Assembly: GCF_021347895.1 (NCBI RefSeq)
Contig: NC_067136.1
Span: 3,741,970 to 3,805,969, forward strand
Direction of reading: 5' to 3'
DNA length: 64,000 nt
Source: Acanthochromis polyacanthus
Lineage: Eukaryota; Chordata; Actinopteri; Pomacentridae
Shown here: positions 47,110 to 58,352 of the stretch, in pieces
Numbering within the stretch: position 1 is the stretch's first letter
Layout: each line of letters begins with the position of its first letter
Position numbers and translations under genes: made by a program
The notes under the pieces: generated by a model
Seen by the model: the letters and a program-made list of their open reading frames with translations, nothing else
What the model was told of the DNA's origin: nothing
The model's database searches: none

Positions 47110-47494
47110 CGTTACAATTGTCATAGCAAAAAAAAAGGGCCTGTTCGGGAGCATAGCACATCATACAATAGACCTTTTTCTACAATAGTGCATAGGTTCC
47201 AGTAATCTCTGCGATTATCTTGTTGACCAGTTTTCCACCAGAGAAACTGCTGATTGTTGGTTTCGTAGTAGCCATCATCTGTCATCGACTACGCCCAGCT
47301 GCTAGAATTGTCATACAGGCCAATCCATACTTTTCCACTGTAGCCACTGCCAGCAGCTGCAATCAGTTGATCCACGTCTTCCATGTTGTCCACAGTAGCC
47401 AGGCCAGTGAACTTTTCTCTGCAGTACTGTTGGGCTTCTCTTCAGGTCTTTGGTTCATCAATTAACTGGTACTGATGAAGGCCTGAACAGAGCC
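47110..47494 (-). pseudogene. Copy D second CTLD1 exon, nonsense-bearing
   Basis: Complete CTLD1-type exon by boundaries (acceptor ctttttcag, donor gtgagt). It has TAG in the SSWAW*S region and a run of nine adenines near its 3' end that breaks the length. A relic of a tandem CTLD1 duplication joined to the preceding fragment through a LINE tail. Confidence 0.8.
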
Positions 47495-47795
47495 CTGAAA
47501 AAGACACATTTATCATCCTGAACAATGTAACATAGAAATATAAACAAATAGGATATAGAAACAAAAATGAGACAGATGTGGATCAAACACACCCACAGGT
47601 TGGACACCAATGACTGCTGTGGACTGAAAATGGTCGGAAACTAAACAAATGTGCCATATTTACATCATCCACATGTCTGAGGTTTTCTCTCCTTTTTACA
47701 CCATTTCGTTCTGCTGAAATGTTTGATTGCCAGAAACACACATTCATTCACATTTTTATTTTCAAGTCTTTTAAAATTGCCTCTATATTTAGCAG

Positions 47796-48790
47796 TGGCG
47801 GCTGGTGAATTTTTCTCTTGGGGGGGGCACTTAATTTACCAAACCAAATAGCAGAGTCGGCAACACCGGAATACAAGAATTGATGTAAATTATGTTCACA
47901 GCCATTTAATGTGCTATTACTATGCACCACTACGAGGGTACACCTAAGCACTACTGCTGAGTGAAATAGACAATTAAATGCACGTAGATGTTACCAGCTA
48001 GTGAATTTGAATTGATCTCCCCAGTGTTTGATACGAGTTGCTCCAGATAAGGTGTAATTGGTACACAAACCCTTAAAATCTCCTTTTCTATAATTAAACA
48101 AATTAAGAATGTATAAATATGCAAATCTATTTTTTTACTTCAAAAGTAAAAAAAAGAAACAATTCATTTTTCCAGCTTCAAAGAATGCCAAGTGCTTCTT
48201 CTGTCCAGCAAAATCTTTGGAACAACATATTTATATTTACATACTCAAATAAACAAAAACAAATCTATACCTGTGAAACCAACAAACATTGGACATTTTG
48301 TTAAAAAAAACCTAACTATAAGGCTTAAAGCAGACAGTGCTTCTGTGAGCTAACTTTTACATTAACAACCTTACATGACAAAGAGAAAACAGCAAATCTG
48401 CATGTTTAAGATCAAAGCAATAAAAAAAATAGTGAAACCATTAGTTATTATCTTATCTTATCTTAGGCTTTGAGCCCAAAGTGCTTCTGTCAACTAACAT
48501 TAAATATTTACAATGAAAATAAAGAAAAACAGTAATTCCTCAGATTTCAGAACATATGAAAATCAACAGGCTTTCAGTCTAAAGTGCCACTTGTGTCAAC
48601 TAACATTTCTATTTACATTATTAAATGACAAAAAAGTAAGTACCTGTCTGGATCCAGGCATGATCAGTTCCCGTGGTTTGAAAAAGCAGGCAAGGGAAGC
48701 AAAATAAAGCACCTGCCTCACTGCATCCTGTCAGCCAAGACGTTCGCACGCTCTCTGCTGCCACCCCATGGCCGGTGGTGTGTAAAGCGA
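47796..48790 (+). mobile_element. hAT-like end and AT-rich insertion
   Basis: Begins CAGTGGCGGCTGGTGAATTT, a common hAT terminus, where similarity to lectin copies A and B stops. Duplicated sequence resumes at about 48820. The right TIR is not recognisable (GCCACCCCATGGCCGG near 48765 is a weak candidate). Signal-peptide exons of copy D were lost with this event. Confidence 0.5.
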
Positions 48791-48819
48791 TCAGAGGGAG
48801 ACAGGCTGTCGTTTTTCTT

Positions 48820-49370
48820 CACAGGGTGAATTTAAATAGTTGTCCAACCACAGTTATGGAAAATGTTGCATAGCGGAAAGTGGTCCAAGTGAATGTAACT
48901 GTGATAAAAAGGCCACTTCAGGTCACAGACTGTGGTTCTGTACTTTGTTGATCAATGCAAACCAGATGTAAATCCACCTGTCCTCACCTGATGCAACAAC
49001 TTTGCTCATAAGTGGTTCCCTGTTGGGATATATGAAGAGACAACACATGAATGAAAATGAGTCCAAAGACAGACATGATAGATTTACATTACACAAGGTT
49101 ATTCATCAGTCACTGTGGAAACACTAGACAATAGACATGTTTTTTTCTTTATCACTGACTGGAGGTGAAACATGCAAACAGTGTGCACACGTGAAGTTGT
49201 GGTGACAATGCGTGAAGTAGATCATTGTGGACATCCCTCCATAAATAAGTGTCCCTGAACAGTTCAAACTGTTCAGGAACACTGAACATCAAAAACCTAC
49301 AGACTATCTCACCAAAATATCAAAAACCTACAGATTAATTTACCATCTTCAACCTCAGTGTTTCCAGCTG
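48820..49370. other. Truncated duplicated block ending the lectin cluster
   Basis: Matches 13820-14100 and part of 16225-16260, with an internal deletion. 49256-49285 contains a short hairpin (CTGAACAGTT CAAACTGTTCAG). Beyond this point no lectin-cluster sequence recurs. Confidence 0.55.
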
Positions 49371-49374
49371 TTAA

Positions 49375-49899
49375 AGGCATTATGGAGGATGTTTTTTTTG
49401 TTTAATTTGTCTGATTCACATAAAATGAATATACTGACCTTTAGTGGACTTGTATATATGGTCTCTAAAAGAATAAAAAATAAAAAAAATAACTGTGGAC
49501 ATGGCAGGACCTGAAAAACATCAGCCAATCAATGCGCTTGGACCGAGGCGTTTGGTTTGCTCCCTTTCCTGTCAATCAAAAATCTTCTGGCTCAGGCCAA
49601 GTTACGTAGATTAGGTACGCCTTGGACTTACGTGTTTTCTGTATGTGTTGCTTTGGTATAGCTTCGTAGTTAGCTGGAGACTTGTTTTGCTCATCTTTTT
49701 TTACATAATGGCAGATAAAGATCCAGGGGGACCCAGCCGTAAAAGACAACTTCACGAGTCCTACGCAAGTTTCTGGAGGGGGGTGTTTCTTCGTAAATGT
49801 TAAGAGGGGGGAGGTTAGAGGGGGGTGAGGGAGAGGTTGTATGTGCGCATGCGCATGCTACGTTCAAAGTCATAGGAAATTAAATCTCCTCCAATGCCT
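49375..49899. mobile_element. MITE with TTAA target duplication
   Basis: TIRs AGGCATTATGGAGGA and (reversed) AGGCATTGGAGGA, flanked by TTAA at 49371-49374 and 49900-49903. TTAA fits Kolobok or piggyBac; the ends lack the piggyBac CCC start. It contains ATG at 49709 opening MADKDPGGPSRKRQLHESY, possibly a remnant first exon. Confidence 0.7.
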
Positions 49900-50048
49900 T
49901 TAATGTGTAAAAGTAGCAGGAAGTCTTTAGTGCCTCTAGAGGGAGCTGAGTGATGTCTGATAACTGTCATCAAAGTATTCAGTGTTTGAAAAAATAAAGT
50001 CTGAGGGTTTGGAGACAGAGGTGATCTCACCAGAAAGCTGAAGAATAC

Positions 50049-50215
50049 ATAGATTACAATCATCAGATTACTGATCACATTTCATGCTGGTGGAAACAAA
50101 CTGTGTGTAAATGACAGCGGTTCAGCTGAGAGGAAATCAGACGGAAGTTTTGTTTCTGCAGACTTCAGCTACTGAATTGTGATCAGTAAAGAAGAGACGA
50201 GGCTGCAGGATGTCA
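50049..50215. repeat. Inverted duplicate of the Ig receptor upstream region (left copy)
   Basis: CATTTCATGCTGGTGGAAAC, AAATGACAGCGGTTCAGCTG and GAAGAGACGAGGCTGCAGGA match the reverse complement of 52575-52750. Confidence 0.65.
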
Positions 50216-50435
50216 GTCCACAGAGCAGAGTGGGTGATTTACCGAGCTGCTTTAGTAAAAACTGTTAAAGATCTCTCATTGTTTATAGAGGTCAATGTCA
50301 GTATTCTTCAATTTAAAAAAAAGAAAATGTACATGATCTCTGGAATATTACAGTGTTTCACATATTTGTTGTGTTTTGGGGTTGTGGTTGCTAGATTTGT
50401 TCTGTTTTTGTTTATTCCTGTGTGTTTCCCTTTTC

Positions 50436-50844
50436 AGAAAGCGCAAGGTTGATAAAATGTTGAGTCAACGTTTGCTTTTCAACCATAAATCACACTTTAC
50501 CCAGACAGCAAAAGATGTTAAATCAATGTTGAATTAGGGTTAAGAAGGTTGAATTGTGGTTACGGTTGAAGACTGATGGTTGGATCAACGTTGATTCAAC
50601 AACATTTTGTCAACATTGAAGTTTGTGTTTAAAAGATACCATTGAATCTACGTTGTATTTTGGTTTAATTAAAATGTTTGACAGGTCAATGTTTAATTAA
50701 TGTTGAATCTATGTTTGCAAACATGTAATCTATGTAAGCAAACGTTGACTCAACATTTTATCAACCTTGCACTTTCTGTATAATTTCTACGTTAGGTCTC
50801 AACATAGATTCAACATTGATTCACCCATAATTTGCTATCTGGGT
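50436..50844. mobile_element. Interlocked inverted-repeat MITEs
   Basis: Arms 50436-50477 and 50736-50777 are 42-bp reverse complements (one mismatch; AGGTTGATAAAATGTTGAGT core). A second pair (ACCCAGACAGCA at 50499, complement ending 50844) overlaps it. The interior is rich in GTTGAATCAACGTTGATTCA-like words. Confidence 0.7.
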
Positions 50845-50999
50845 TGTATTTTTATACACACCTGGACTTTAAGCTGGACTTTTAATGGAACTTGTTTTTG
50901 CTCCACATTATTTGTTTAATACATTTCTGTTTGATTATTTTAATGTAACTGCCTGCTATTTTGTGCAGTGGCTCACCGATGTATAAGCTGGATCTTTCA

Positions 51000-52450
51000 G
51001 TGTTGAGCCATCGACCACTAGTCCAATACTAGATTCCACCGAGGTCCTGCTGCCAAGCGCCATGGTCCACCCAGAGCTGCTGGTTTTCATTCTGTTTCTG
51101 GCGGTTTTCATCTTCCGCCCATCTCTTCTTGAATGTGTGTCTGGGTTAACCAGCATCAAGTCCAAGGCCCTGTCATCTTCAGTCTGTAATGTCTGCTGGG
51201 TCCCATCGATATCTGGCTCGGTCCCACCTTTGTAGCTGGCCTACCGAGGGGTTCTGCTTCCACCACCAGCTTCCCCAGGGGTTCTCCACCTTCACCACCA
51301 GGATCTGGCCAATCTTCACATTGGGATGCGTTCCTAACACTGGCCACCTGCCCGGCCTCTACAGACACTTCATTTTTTCACCACTACCAGTCAGGTTTTG
51401 TCTAGATCATCAGTCTCAGCAGGGGCTCCAGCTAGTGATGGTCTGACACCCGAGACTGTGATACATACATGCTAGCTCATGAAGCAAATCTATCGAACCA
51501 CTGTGCGGAGGCATGGTTTGATCACATGACTCTTGACATGACACACTTGGGTGACATTGAAAGCAGTGAAGTGCTTCGAACGCCAATTAATCACCTGAAA
51601 CTCAGAACATACTTTGCCAAAATCCATAATATAATCCGTATTTGCTCCATGTGAAAATGACTTCAGTCTGTATTTGCAGAGCACATCAGATGAATGTAGC
51701 AGCACCATTTACATGTTTGTCCAAAATATTAGTGAAGAGTATGTGGAGTTGCAAACGGACATGACAAATAAGAAACATGCTCTTCAATATTATTGTTGTC
51801 ATTATTATTACTAGTCATATTACTATGATTGCTGTAACCACTAGAAACCATACAATCATCTGGTGTAGTCCCCAGGAATATGTGCATGGCCAATCAAATC
51901 CAAAACAATCCATGAACCAATTAACACCTCGATTGCACTTCATGCCACTGACCACTAGAGGTCCTACTGGAGCACTGTCAGTCACTGGAGCCTCGAGGAA
52001 TGAACCATGTTTTGAATGAAGTGTTGAAGCTTCAACAAAGCCTCGATCAGCCATAACTGGCTCCAGCTTTACTTCAAGGATCCTGGCCATGCTTCCAAAG
52101 GGGTCTGTCTCCGATGCTGGCCTTCTGCCTACTCCTGAATGGCTCTGCTTTCATCACTAACCTCTCAAGGAGCTCCACCGCTGAGCTCCTGTATGGCCAC
52201 CCAGTGGGGTGCTTCTCCTCTGCTGGACACCTGCCAGGCCGCCAGAGGTGTTTTACCTTTGCCACCACGGTCAAGCTTCTGTGGGCTCCTGAGGGGTTCC
52301 ACCTTCCCCACCAGGATCTGAACTATACTCCCAAATAGATCTATCTCCAAAGCTGGCTACCTGTGAAGCGGTCCTGCCTGACACTCGGGTCCTAACCAGC
52401 AGCAGTTTCCTCTGATTCTGGATCATACCTCGACTCTTTTTTCAGCTGAT
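51000..52450. repeat. Degenerate C-rich repeat tract, interrupted
   Basis: 51150-51430 and 52040-52400 consist of loosely repeated units (CACCACCAGGATCTG, CTGGCCACCTGCC types) like those in the interior of LTR elements and at 2621-2900. 51440-52030 is unrelated AT-rich sequence. No intact gene. Confidence 0.4.
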
Positions 52451-52574
52451 CTGTCAGAGAATGCATCAGTAGTCAATAAAAATCAGGCAGGTCACTGGAA
52501 TCTTCAGAGTTCATAAAAGCTGCTCACAAACAGGAAAAACAAAACCGGTTCAGATGAAGCTGTGAGTGACTTCA

Positions 52575-52750
52575 GCCGCTGACTTCCTGCAGCCTCACCT
52601 CTTCTTCACTGACCACAGTTCAGTGGTTGCAGGTTGCAGTAACAACACCCCCATCTGATTTCCTCTCAGCTGAACTGCTGTCATTTATAGATGGTTTGCT
52701 TCCATCAGCATGAAATGATAAAACCAGAAACTGAAGATAACAATCAGTAA
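52575..52750. repeat. Inverted duplicate (right copy), about 250 bp upstream of the Ig receptor start
   Basis: Partner of 50049-50215. It lies in the probable promoter-proximal region of the Ig receptor gene; the left copy may be the remnant of an oppositely oriented relative. Confidence 0.65.
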
Positions 52751-52999
52751 ATCTGTTGTTAATGTGGATAAAGTTTCAGATCAACGAAACTGCTTTATGC
52801 TTATAAATGTACCAAACCTCCAATGATTTTTCAGAGCTGCTCAGACTGTCAGTGAAGGTATCATGACCGACTTTCATCTCTCAGCCTTTTTCTAGTGATG
52901 TTCGGAGCAGAGGGAACTAGAGCAGACAGGCAGGAAGGAGGAGGGTTTACTGATGAGACTGAGAGCTGATCAGAGTTTATGTAATATCAGCAGCTCAGG

Positions 53000-55121
53000 A
53001 TGGAGGGAACATCTCTGCTGTGGATCTGTAAGTTACCTCTGCTTCTCCATGCCTCCTGCTCTATGTGACAACTCAAACTAACCTCAGTGTGGTTCTCCTG
53101 CAGCTCTGCTCTCACTGATGAGCTGCACAACAAACCAGGTGAAGCTGAACCTGACTCCCAACAGATCTCAGTTTTTTGAAGGAGATTCTGTTTCTCTGAG
53201 CTGTGAGGATGAAGACATCTCTGCTGAATGGACTCTGAGGAGAAACACCACCAGAAGAACCAGAACTCAGTGTGATGACTGGGGAACAGGATCTGGTTCT
53301 AGCTGCATCATCAGCTTTGCTTTAGCATGGGACAGTGGAGTTTACTGGTGTGAGTCCATCCAGGCAGCAGCCAGTCAGAGCATCCACCTCACTGTTTCTG
53401 GTAAGATGAGCTGTGCAGTCAGTGCTGATGAAGCTGTGTGTGAATGGATGAAATGCTGTAGTTTGTCTCTGTGTTGAGGTGGATCAGTGATCCTGCAGAG
53501 TCCTGTCCTCCCTGTGATGGAGGGAGATCCCCTCACTCTGAGCTGTCAATCAAACCAGGACTCCCCCCTCCCAGCTGCTTTCTATAAAGATGGCTCCCTC
53601 ATCAGGACTGAGCCCGGAGGTCACATGACCATCCTCCATGTTTCCAGGTCTGATGAAGGCCTCTACAGGTGTAACATCAGCAGTCATGGAGAGTCTCCAT
53701 CCAGCTGGATCTCTGTCACAGGTCAGGATTCTTCTACTGAAAGAGACACACAACATGAGGAGAGACACACAACATGAGTAGACACACAACATGAGTAGAG
53801 ACACAACATGAGTAGAGACACACAACATGAGGAGAGACACACAACACGAGAAGAGACACACAACACGAGTAGAGACACACAACACGAGTGGAGACACACA
53901 ACATGAGTAGAGACACAACATGAGTAGAGACACACAACATGAGTAGAGACACACAACATGAGGAGAGACACAACATGAGGAGAGACACACAACATGAGTA
54001 GAGACACAACATGAGTAGAGACACACAACATGAGGAGAGACACACAACATGAGGAGAGACACACAACACGAGAAGAGACACACAACACGAGTAGAGACAC
54101 ACAACACGAGTGGAGACACACAACATGAGTAGAGACACAACATGAGTAGAGACACACAACATGAGTAGAGACACACAACATGAGGAGAGACACACAACAT
54201 GAGTAGAGACACACAAAATGAGGAGAGACACACAACATGAGTAGAGACACACAACACGAGAAGAGACACACAACACAAGTAGAGACACACAACATGAGGA
54301 GAGACACACAACATGAGTGGAGACACATAACATGAGTGGAGACACACAAAATGAGTGGAGACACACAAAATGAGTGGAGACACACAACATGAGTGGAGAC
54401 ACACAAAATGAGTGGAGACACACAACATGAGAAGATCTTCTCATGTTGTGTGTCTCGAGACACACAACATGAGTAGAGACACACAACACGAGAAGAGACA
54501 CACAACACGAGTAGAGACACACAACATGAGAAGAGACACACAACATGAGTAGACACACAACACAAGGAGAGACACACAAAATGAGGAGAGACACACAACA
54601 TGAGGAGAGACACACAACTAACACAAAGACACACAACACGAGTAGAGATGCACAACAATCATCAACTGAAAAGAGACACAGACTGCCTTGAAAATAAACA
54701 TGAATTGAGCAAACAGTCACCTGACCAGGTTTTTTTCTCTACAGGTAAACTTCTGACCTCAGCCCCGCCCCCTTTCTCAGCCCCGCCTTCATCGCTAACT
54801 CCACCCACTCCCTCAGCTCCGCCCCCTGTCTCTTCCTCCCTCCAGCTTGTGTTCAGGCTGCTCTGCCACCTGGTGGTGTTCTGTCCATACTTCATCTCTA
54901 CTGTCCTCATGGTGTCTTTGTATCGACACAGAGCTACAGGTACTGATCAATTACTGACCTGTCAATCAATCAATCAATAATCTGATCAATTACTATATTT
55001 TTTTCTCCTTTATTAACATATGTGGTCACCTTGTCTGACAGTCTCCAGGACGACAGCACCTCTCCTCCATGCTGAGCAGGGATTGGCTGATGACTTCAGG
55101 GCCATCGAGCATCACTTCTGA
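53000..55121 (+). CDS. Ig-superfamily receptor, Fc-receptor-like, two Ig domains
   Basis: Five exons: 53000-53027, 53104-53400, 53479-53721, 54745-54939 and 55042-55121. All are GT-AG with phase-1 junctions, totalling 843 nt and 280 residues. Exon 1 plus the start of exon 2 gives a signal peptide ([17 protein letters not shown]). Exon 2 is an Ig domain (VSLSCED ... DSGVYWCES). Exon 3 is a second (LTLSCQSNQ ... [10 protein letters not shown]). Exon 4 is a proline/serine-rich stalk and a membrane helix with an arginine near its outer end ([12 protein letters not shown]). Exon 5 is a short tail ending AIEHHF. The two C2-like domains resemble teleost Fc-gamma-receptor/FcRL-like proteins. The roughly 32-residue tail has one juxtamembrane tyrosine and no ITIM or ITAM, so any signalling would need a partner. 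Intron 3 contains a 0.9-kb minisatellite. Ligand unknown. Confidence 0.8.
53740..54640. repeat. Minisatellite in intron 3 of the Ig receptor
   Basis: About 45 imperfect units of 17-20 bp built on GAGACACACAACATGAGTA, varying at GTAG/GGAG/GAAG and ACATG/ACACG. Stops are rare on the complementary strand, which produces long meaningless reading frames. A perfect 42-bp palindrome interrupts the array near 54418-54459. Confidence 0.95.
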
Positions 55122-55231
55122 GTCACATGGTGTGATCATGTCATCGTCCTGAACCGCTGCCTCAAATATCCTTCTGCCTCAGTGCAACTGTTTTCTATTC
55201 TTTTGCCACAATACTGTCAAAGTTATCACAA

Positions 55232-55237
55232 AATAAA
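55232..55237 (+). terminator. Poly(A) signal AATAAA of the Ig receptor gene
   Basis: AATAAA about 110 bp after the stop codon of the Ig receptor, in AT-rich sequence; the likely 3' end of the transcript. Confidence 0.6.
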
Positions 55238-55446
55238 CAAATGAAGAAGTCCTTTTGTTTTCTCTCCTTCTTTGGAGCAGTAGATGTTTCAGCTCCACTC
55301 TCCAACTGCATCATTATTTTCATTTTGTATTCTTAGGACATGATTCTGATGTTGTGTCCACTGGGTTTTGATTAGTTTATATCCAGGTTTTTACATTTTG
55401 ATGCATTGACTCGGGGCTTTCTTTTCTTTTTTATGCTTTGGTGAAT

Positions 55447-56160
55447 TACGGTTTTTCTCAATTGATCAGACACTGTTCCTGAAAAATAGCACACGTTTCC
55501 CAACACACTGCACACTACTTTCTTTATTTGAACACAATTCACAAAGCACTGCACACTTGTTTCAAAAGCGCACTTTATGGTCAAAATTTGAACTTTGTTT
55601 CCAAAATTGAGACACACGAAGTTAAACTAGGACACCGCACTGCTAAATACAAAACACTCCTCTCTCACTGTTTTCACATGAAGTGTAAAAAAATGATACA
55701 GTCCTCCAAAATGACAACTGATACACAAATGCATCCTATAAATGAATCAGAGGGGGCCACTGCTGTGCTTGACTGTGCATTTCAAAATAAAAATAATATT
55801 AGTCAAAATATACAGCACTGTATTGTACACAGTACAGTATGCAAATATTTACACCCAACTGTATCAATTCTTTCAGCCTGGTCAGGACACAGGAGCTCAT
55901 CAACATCACAAGCTGTGTTTTCTCTGGAATGAAAGACCTAGTGTGTCTGATCCAGCCCTGACCTGCATCAACAGAAACATCACCACATGTCAAGACCACT
56001 GATTGAAGAGATTTTCCAAAGTATGGCTGCTGCTCATCTACCTTCCACCTCCATGTAGAGAAGAATTCTTCTATAGGATTCAGAAAAGAGAATATAGCAG
56101 CAAAAAAACACAATAACTTGAGGATTCATGTTGAACCATTCCTGAATCAATAGTCCTCTA
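55447..56160 (-). mobile_element. Tc1/mariner (IS630-type) transposon fragment
   Basis: Minus-strand frame 56113-55799 contains FLNPIEEFFSTWRWKV and GDVSVDAGQGWIRHTRSF, the C-terminal region of DDE transposases common in fish. The left end TTACGGTTTTTCTCAATTG looks like its TIR. The 5' part of the gene is missing. Confidence 0.75.
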
Positions 56161-56489
56161 TAAAACTAACATTGTCCCATTTGTATTCATGTGTATCATC
56201 AGAATCCAACTGAAAAACTCTCACAAACACACACAAAACAGAGAAAAAGTCAGTCACGTACACTTTCTGTAGTTTTACAGCACTTGTGAAGCAGAATTAT
56301 ACAATAGATTTTACAGTATTCTCAGAACATTTCTGACTGCTTGTATTGTTCCAGTATAGACATGTCACAACAAACCTGAAACTATTTACTTTATGCACCA
56401 TCCTTACCATCTGCTGACCTCAACAACAGATTGCATTCTGAACAGCTAATTCTGTTCCCCAGCAGGTTTTATTCATTTTTGACCTGTAG

Positions 56490-56750
56490 TGTCTTACAGT
56501 TTTTCTCGATTGCTAAGACACATTACTGGAAAGCTGCTCTCCTTTTCCCTAAACTGTGAACACAAAACCCAATTTTCAAGCTACATTCACAAAACCTCTG
56601 ACTCTTCTTGCCAAACCAAACTTTCACCTCAAAACAGTTCAATCTGTGCTCAAAACTGAACTTTGCTGTCAAATCATGCCTCAAGTCAATCAAAATTAAA
56701 TACTCTACTGAGTAGTTACTAAACACTACATAGAAAAAAGGAAAACACAA
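56490..56750 (+). mobile_element. Second TIR-bearing fragment of the same transposon type
   Basis: CTTACAGTTTTTCTCGATTG followed by ACACATTACTGGAAAGC and AAACTGTGAACACAAAAC-like words repeats the end of the preceding element in direct orientation, and runs up to the minisatellite. Confidence 0.5.
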
Positions 56751-56751
56751 T

Positions 56752-58352
56752 GCTGCAGGTCCTCCATCACTGCTGCAGGTCCTCCATCACTGCTGCAGGT
56801 CCTCCATCACTGCTGCAGGTCCTCCATCACTGCTGCAGGTCCTCCATCACCTGCTGCAGGTCCTCCATCACCTGCTGCAGGTCCTCCATCACTGCTGCAG
56901 GTCCTCCATCACCTGCTGCAGGTCCTCCATCACTGCTGCAGGTCCTCCATCACTGCTGCAGGTCCTCCATCACCTGCTGCAGGTCCTCCATTACCTGCTG
57001 CAGGTCCTCCATCACTGCTGCAGGTCCTCCATCACTGCTGCAGGTCCTCCATCATCTGCTGCAGGTCCTCCATCACCTGCTGCAGGTCCTCCATCACTGC
57101 TGCAGGTCCTCCATCACCTGCTGCAGGTCCTCCATCACCTGCTGCAGGTCCTCCATCACTGCTGCAGGTCCTCCATCACTGCTGCAGGTCCTCCAGCACT
57201 GCTGCAGGTCCTCCATCACTGCTGCAGGTCCTCCATTACCTGTTGCAGGTCCTCCATCACTGCTGCAGGTTCTCCATCACTGCTGCAGGTCCTCCATCAC
57301 CTGCTGCAGGTCCTCCATCACCTGCTGCAGGTCCTCCATCACTGCTGCAGGTCCTCCATCACCTGCTGCAGGTCCTCCATTACCTGCTGCAGGTCCTCCA
57401 TCACTGCTGCAGGTCCTCCATCACCGCTGCAGGTCCTCCATCACCTGCTGCAGGTCCTCCATCACCTGCTGCAGGTCCTCCATCACCTGCTGCAGGTCCT
57501 CCATCACTGCTGCAGGTCCTCCATCACTGCTGCAGGTCCTCCATTACCTGCTGCAGGTCCTCCATCACTGCTGCAGGTTCTCCATCACTGCTGCAGGTCC
57601 TCCATCACCTGCTGCAGGTCCTCCATCACCTGCTGCAGGTCCTCCATCACCTGCTGCAGGTCCTCCATCACTGCTGCAGGTCCTCCATCACTGCTGCAGG
57701 TCCTCCATCACTGCTGCAGGTCCTCCATCACCTGCTGCAGGTCCTCCATCACTGCTGCAGGTCCTCCATCACTGCTGCAGGTCCTCCATCACCTGCTGCA
57801 GGTCCTCCATCACTGCTGCAGGTCCTCCATCACCTGCTGCAGGTCCTCCATCACCTGCTGCAGGTCCTCCATCACTGCTGCAGGTCCTCCATCACTGCTG
57901 CAGGTCCTCCATCACTGCTGCAGGTCCTCCATCACCTGCTGCAGGTCCTCCATCACCTGCTGCAGGTCCTCCATCACTGCTGCAGGTCCTCCATCACCTG
58001 CTGCAGGTCCTCCATCACCTGCTGCAGGTCCTCCATCACTGCTGCAGGTCCTCCATCACTGCTGCAGGTCCTCCATCACTGCTGCAGGTCCTCCATTACC
58101 TGCTGCAGGTCCTCCATCACCTGCTGCAGGTCCTCCATCACTGCTGCAGGTCCTCCATCACTGCTGCAGGTCCTCCATCACCTGCTGCAGGTCCTCCATC
58201 ACCTGCTGCAGGTCCTCCATCACCTGCTGCAGGTCCTCCATCACTGCTGCAGGTCCTCCATCACCTGCTGCAGGTCCTCCATCACCTGCTGCAGGTCCTC
58301 CATCACTGCTGCAGGTCCTCCATCACCTGCTGCAGGTCCTCCATCACTGCAG
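56752..58352. repeat. 1.6-kb minisatellite of mixed 20- and 21-bp units
   Basis: About 78 head-to-tail units of (C)TGCTGCAGGTCCTCCATCA. Units differ mainly by one extra C, so 20-mers and 21-mers alternate irregularly, with rare variants (ATTAC, ATCAT, GTTCTCC). Every unit holds a PstI-type CTGCAG. The array ends at CACTGCAGTGG. Confidence 0.97.

Larger units (their letters stand above)
45599..47494 (-). pseudogene. C-type lectin-like gene, copy D, truncated and rearranged
   Basis: Exon 6 (45712-45599, ending KDEL), exon 5 (45917-45829, with a 3-nt in-frame deletion) and CTLD2 (46353-46009, with TAG at 46330-46328) lie in the usual order. Upstream are two CTLD1 exons: 46909-46639, whose 5' part is replaced by a LINE tail, and 47494-47110, where TGG in SSWAW is TAG and the length is 385 nt, not 384. 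No signal-peptide exons follow: similarity to copies A and B stops at a hAT end near 47796 and resumes past those exons at about 48820. Cannot encode the secreted lectin. Confidence 0.8.

Noticed and set aside
53550..54720. Three minus-strand frames of 292-328 codons rich in Cys, Val and Ser
   Set aside because: They are the complement of the intron 3 minisatellite in three frames; a pure repeat artefact.
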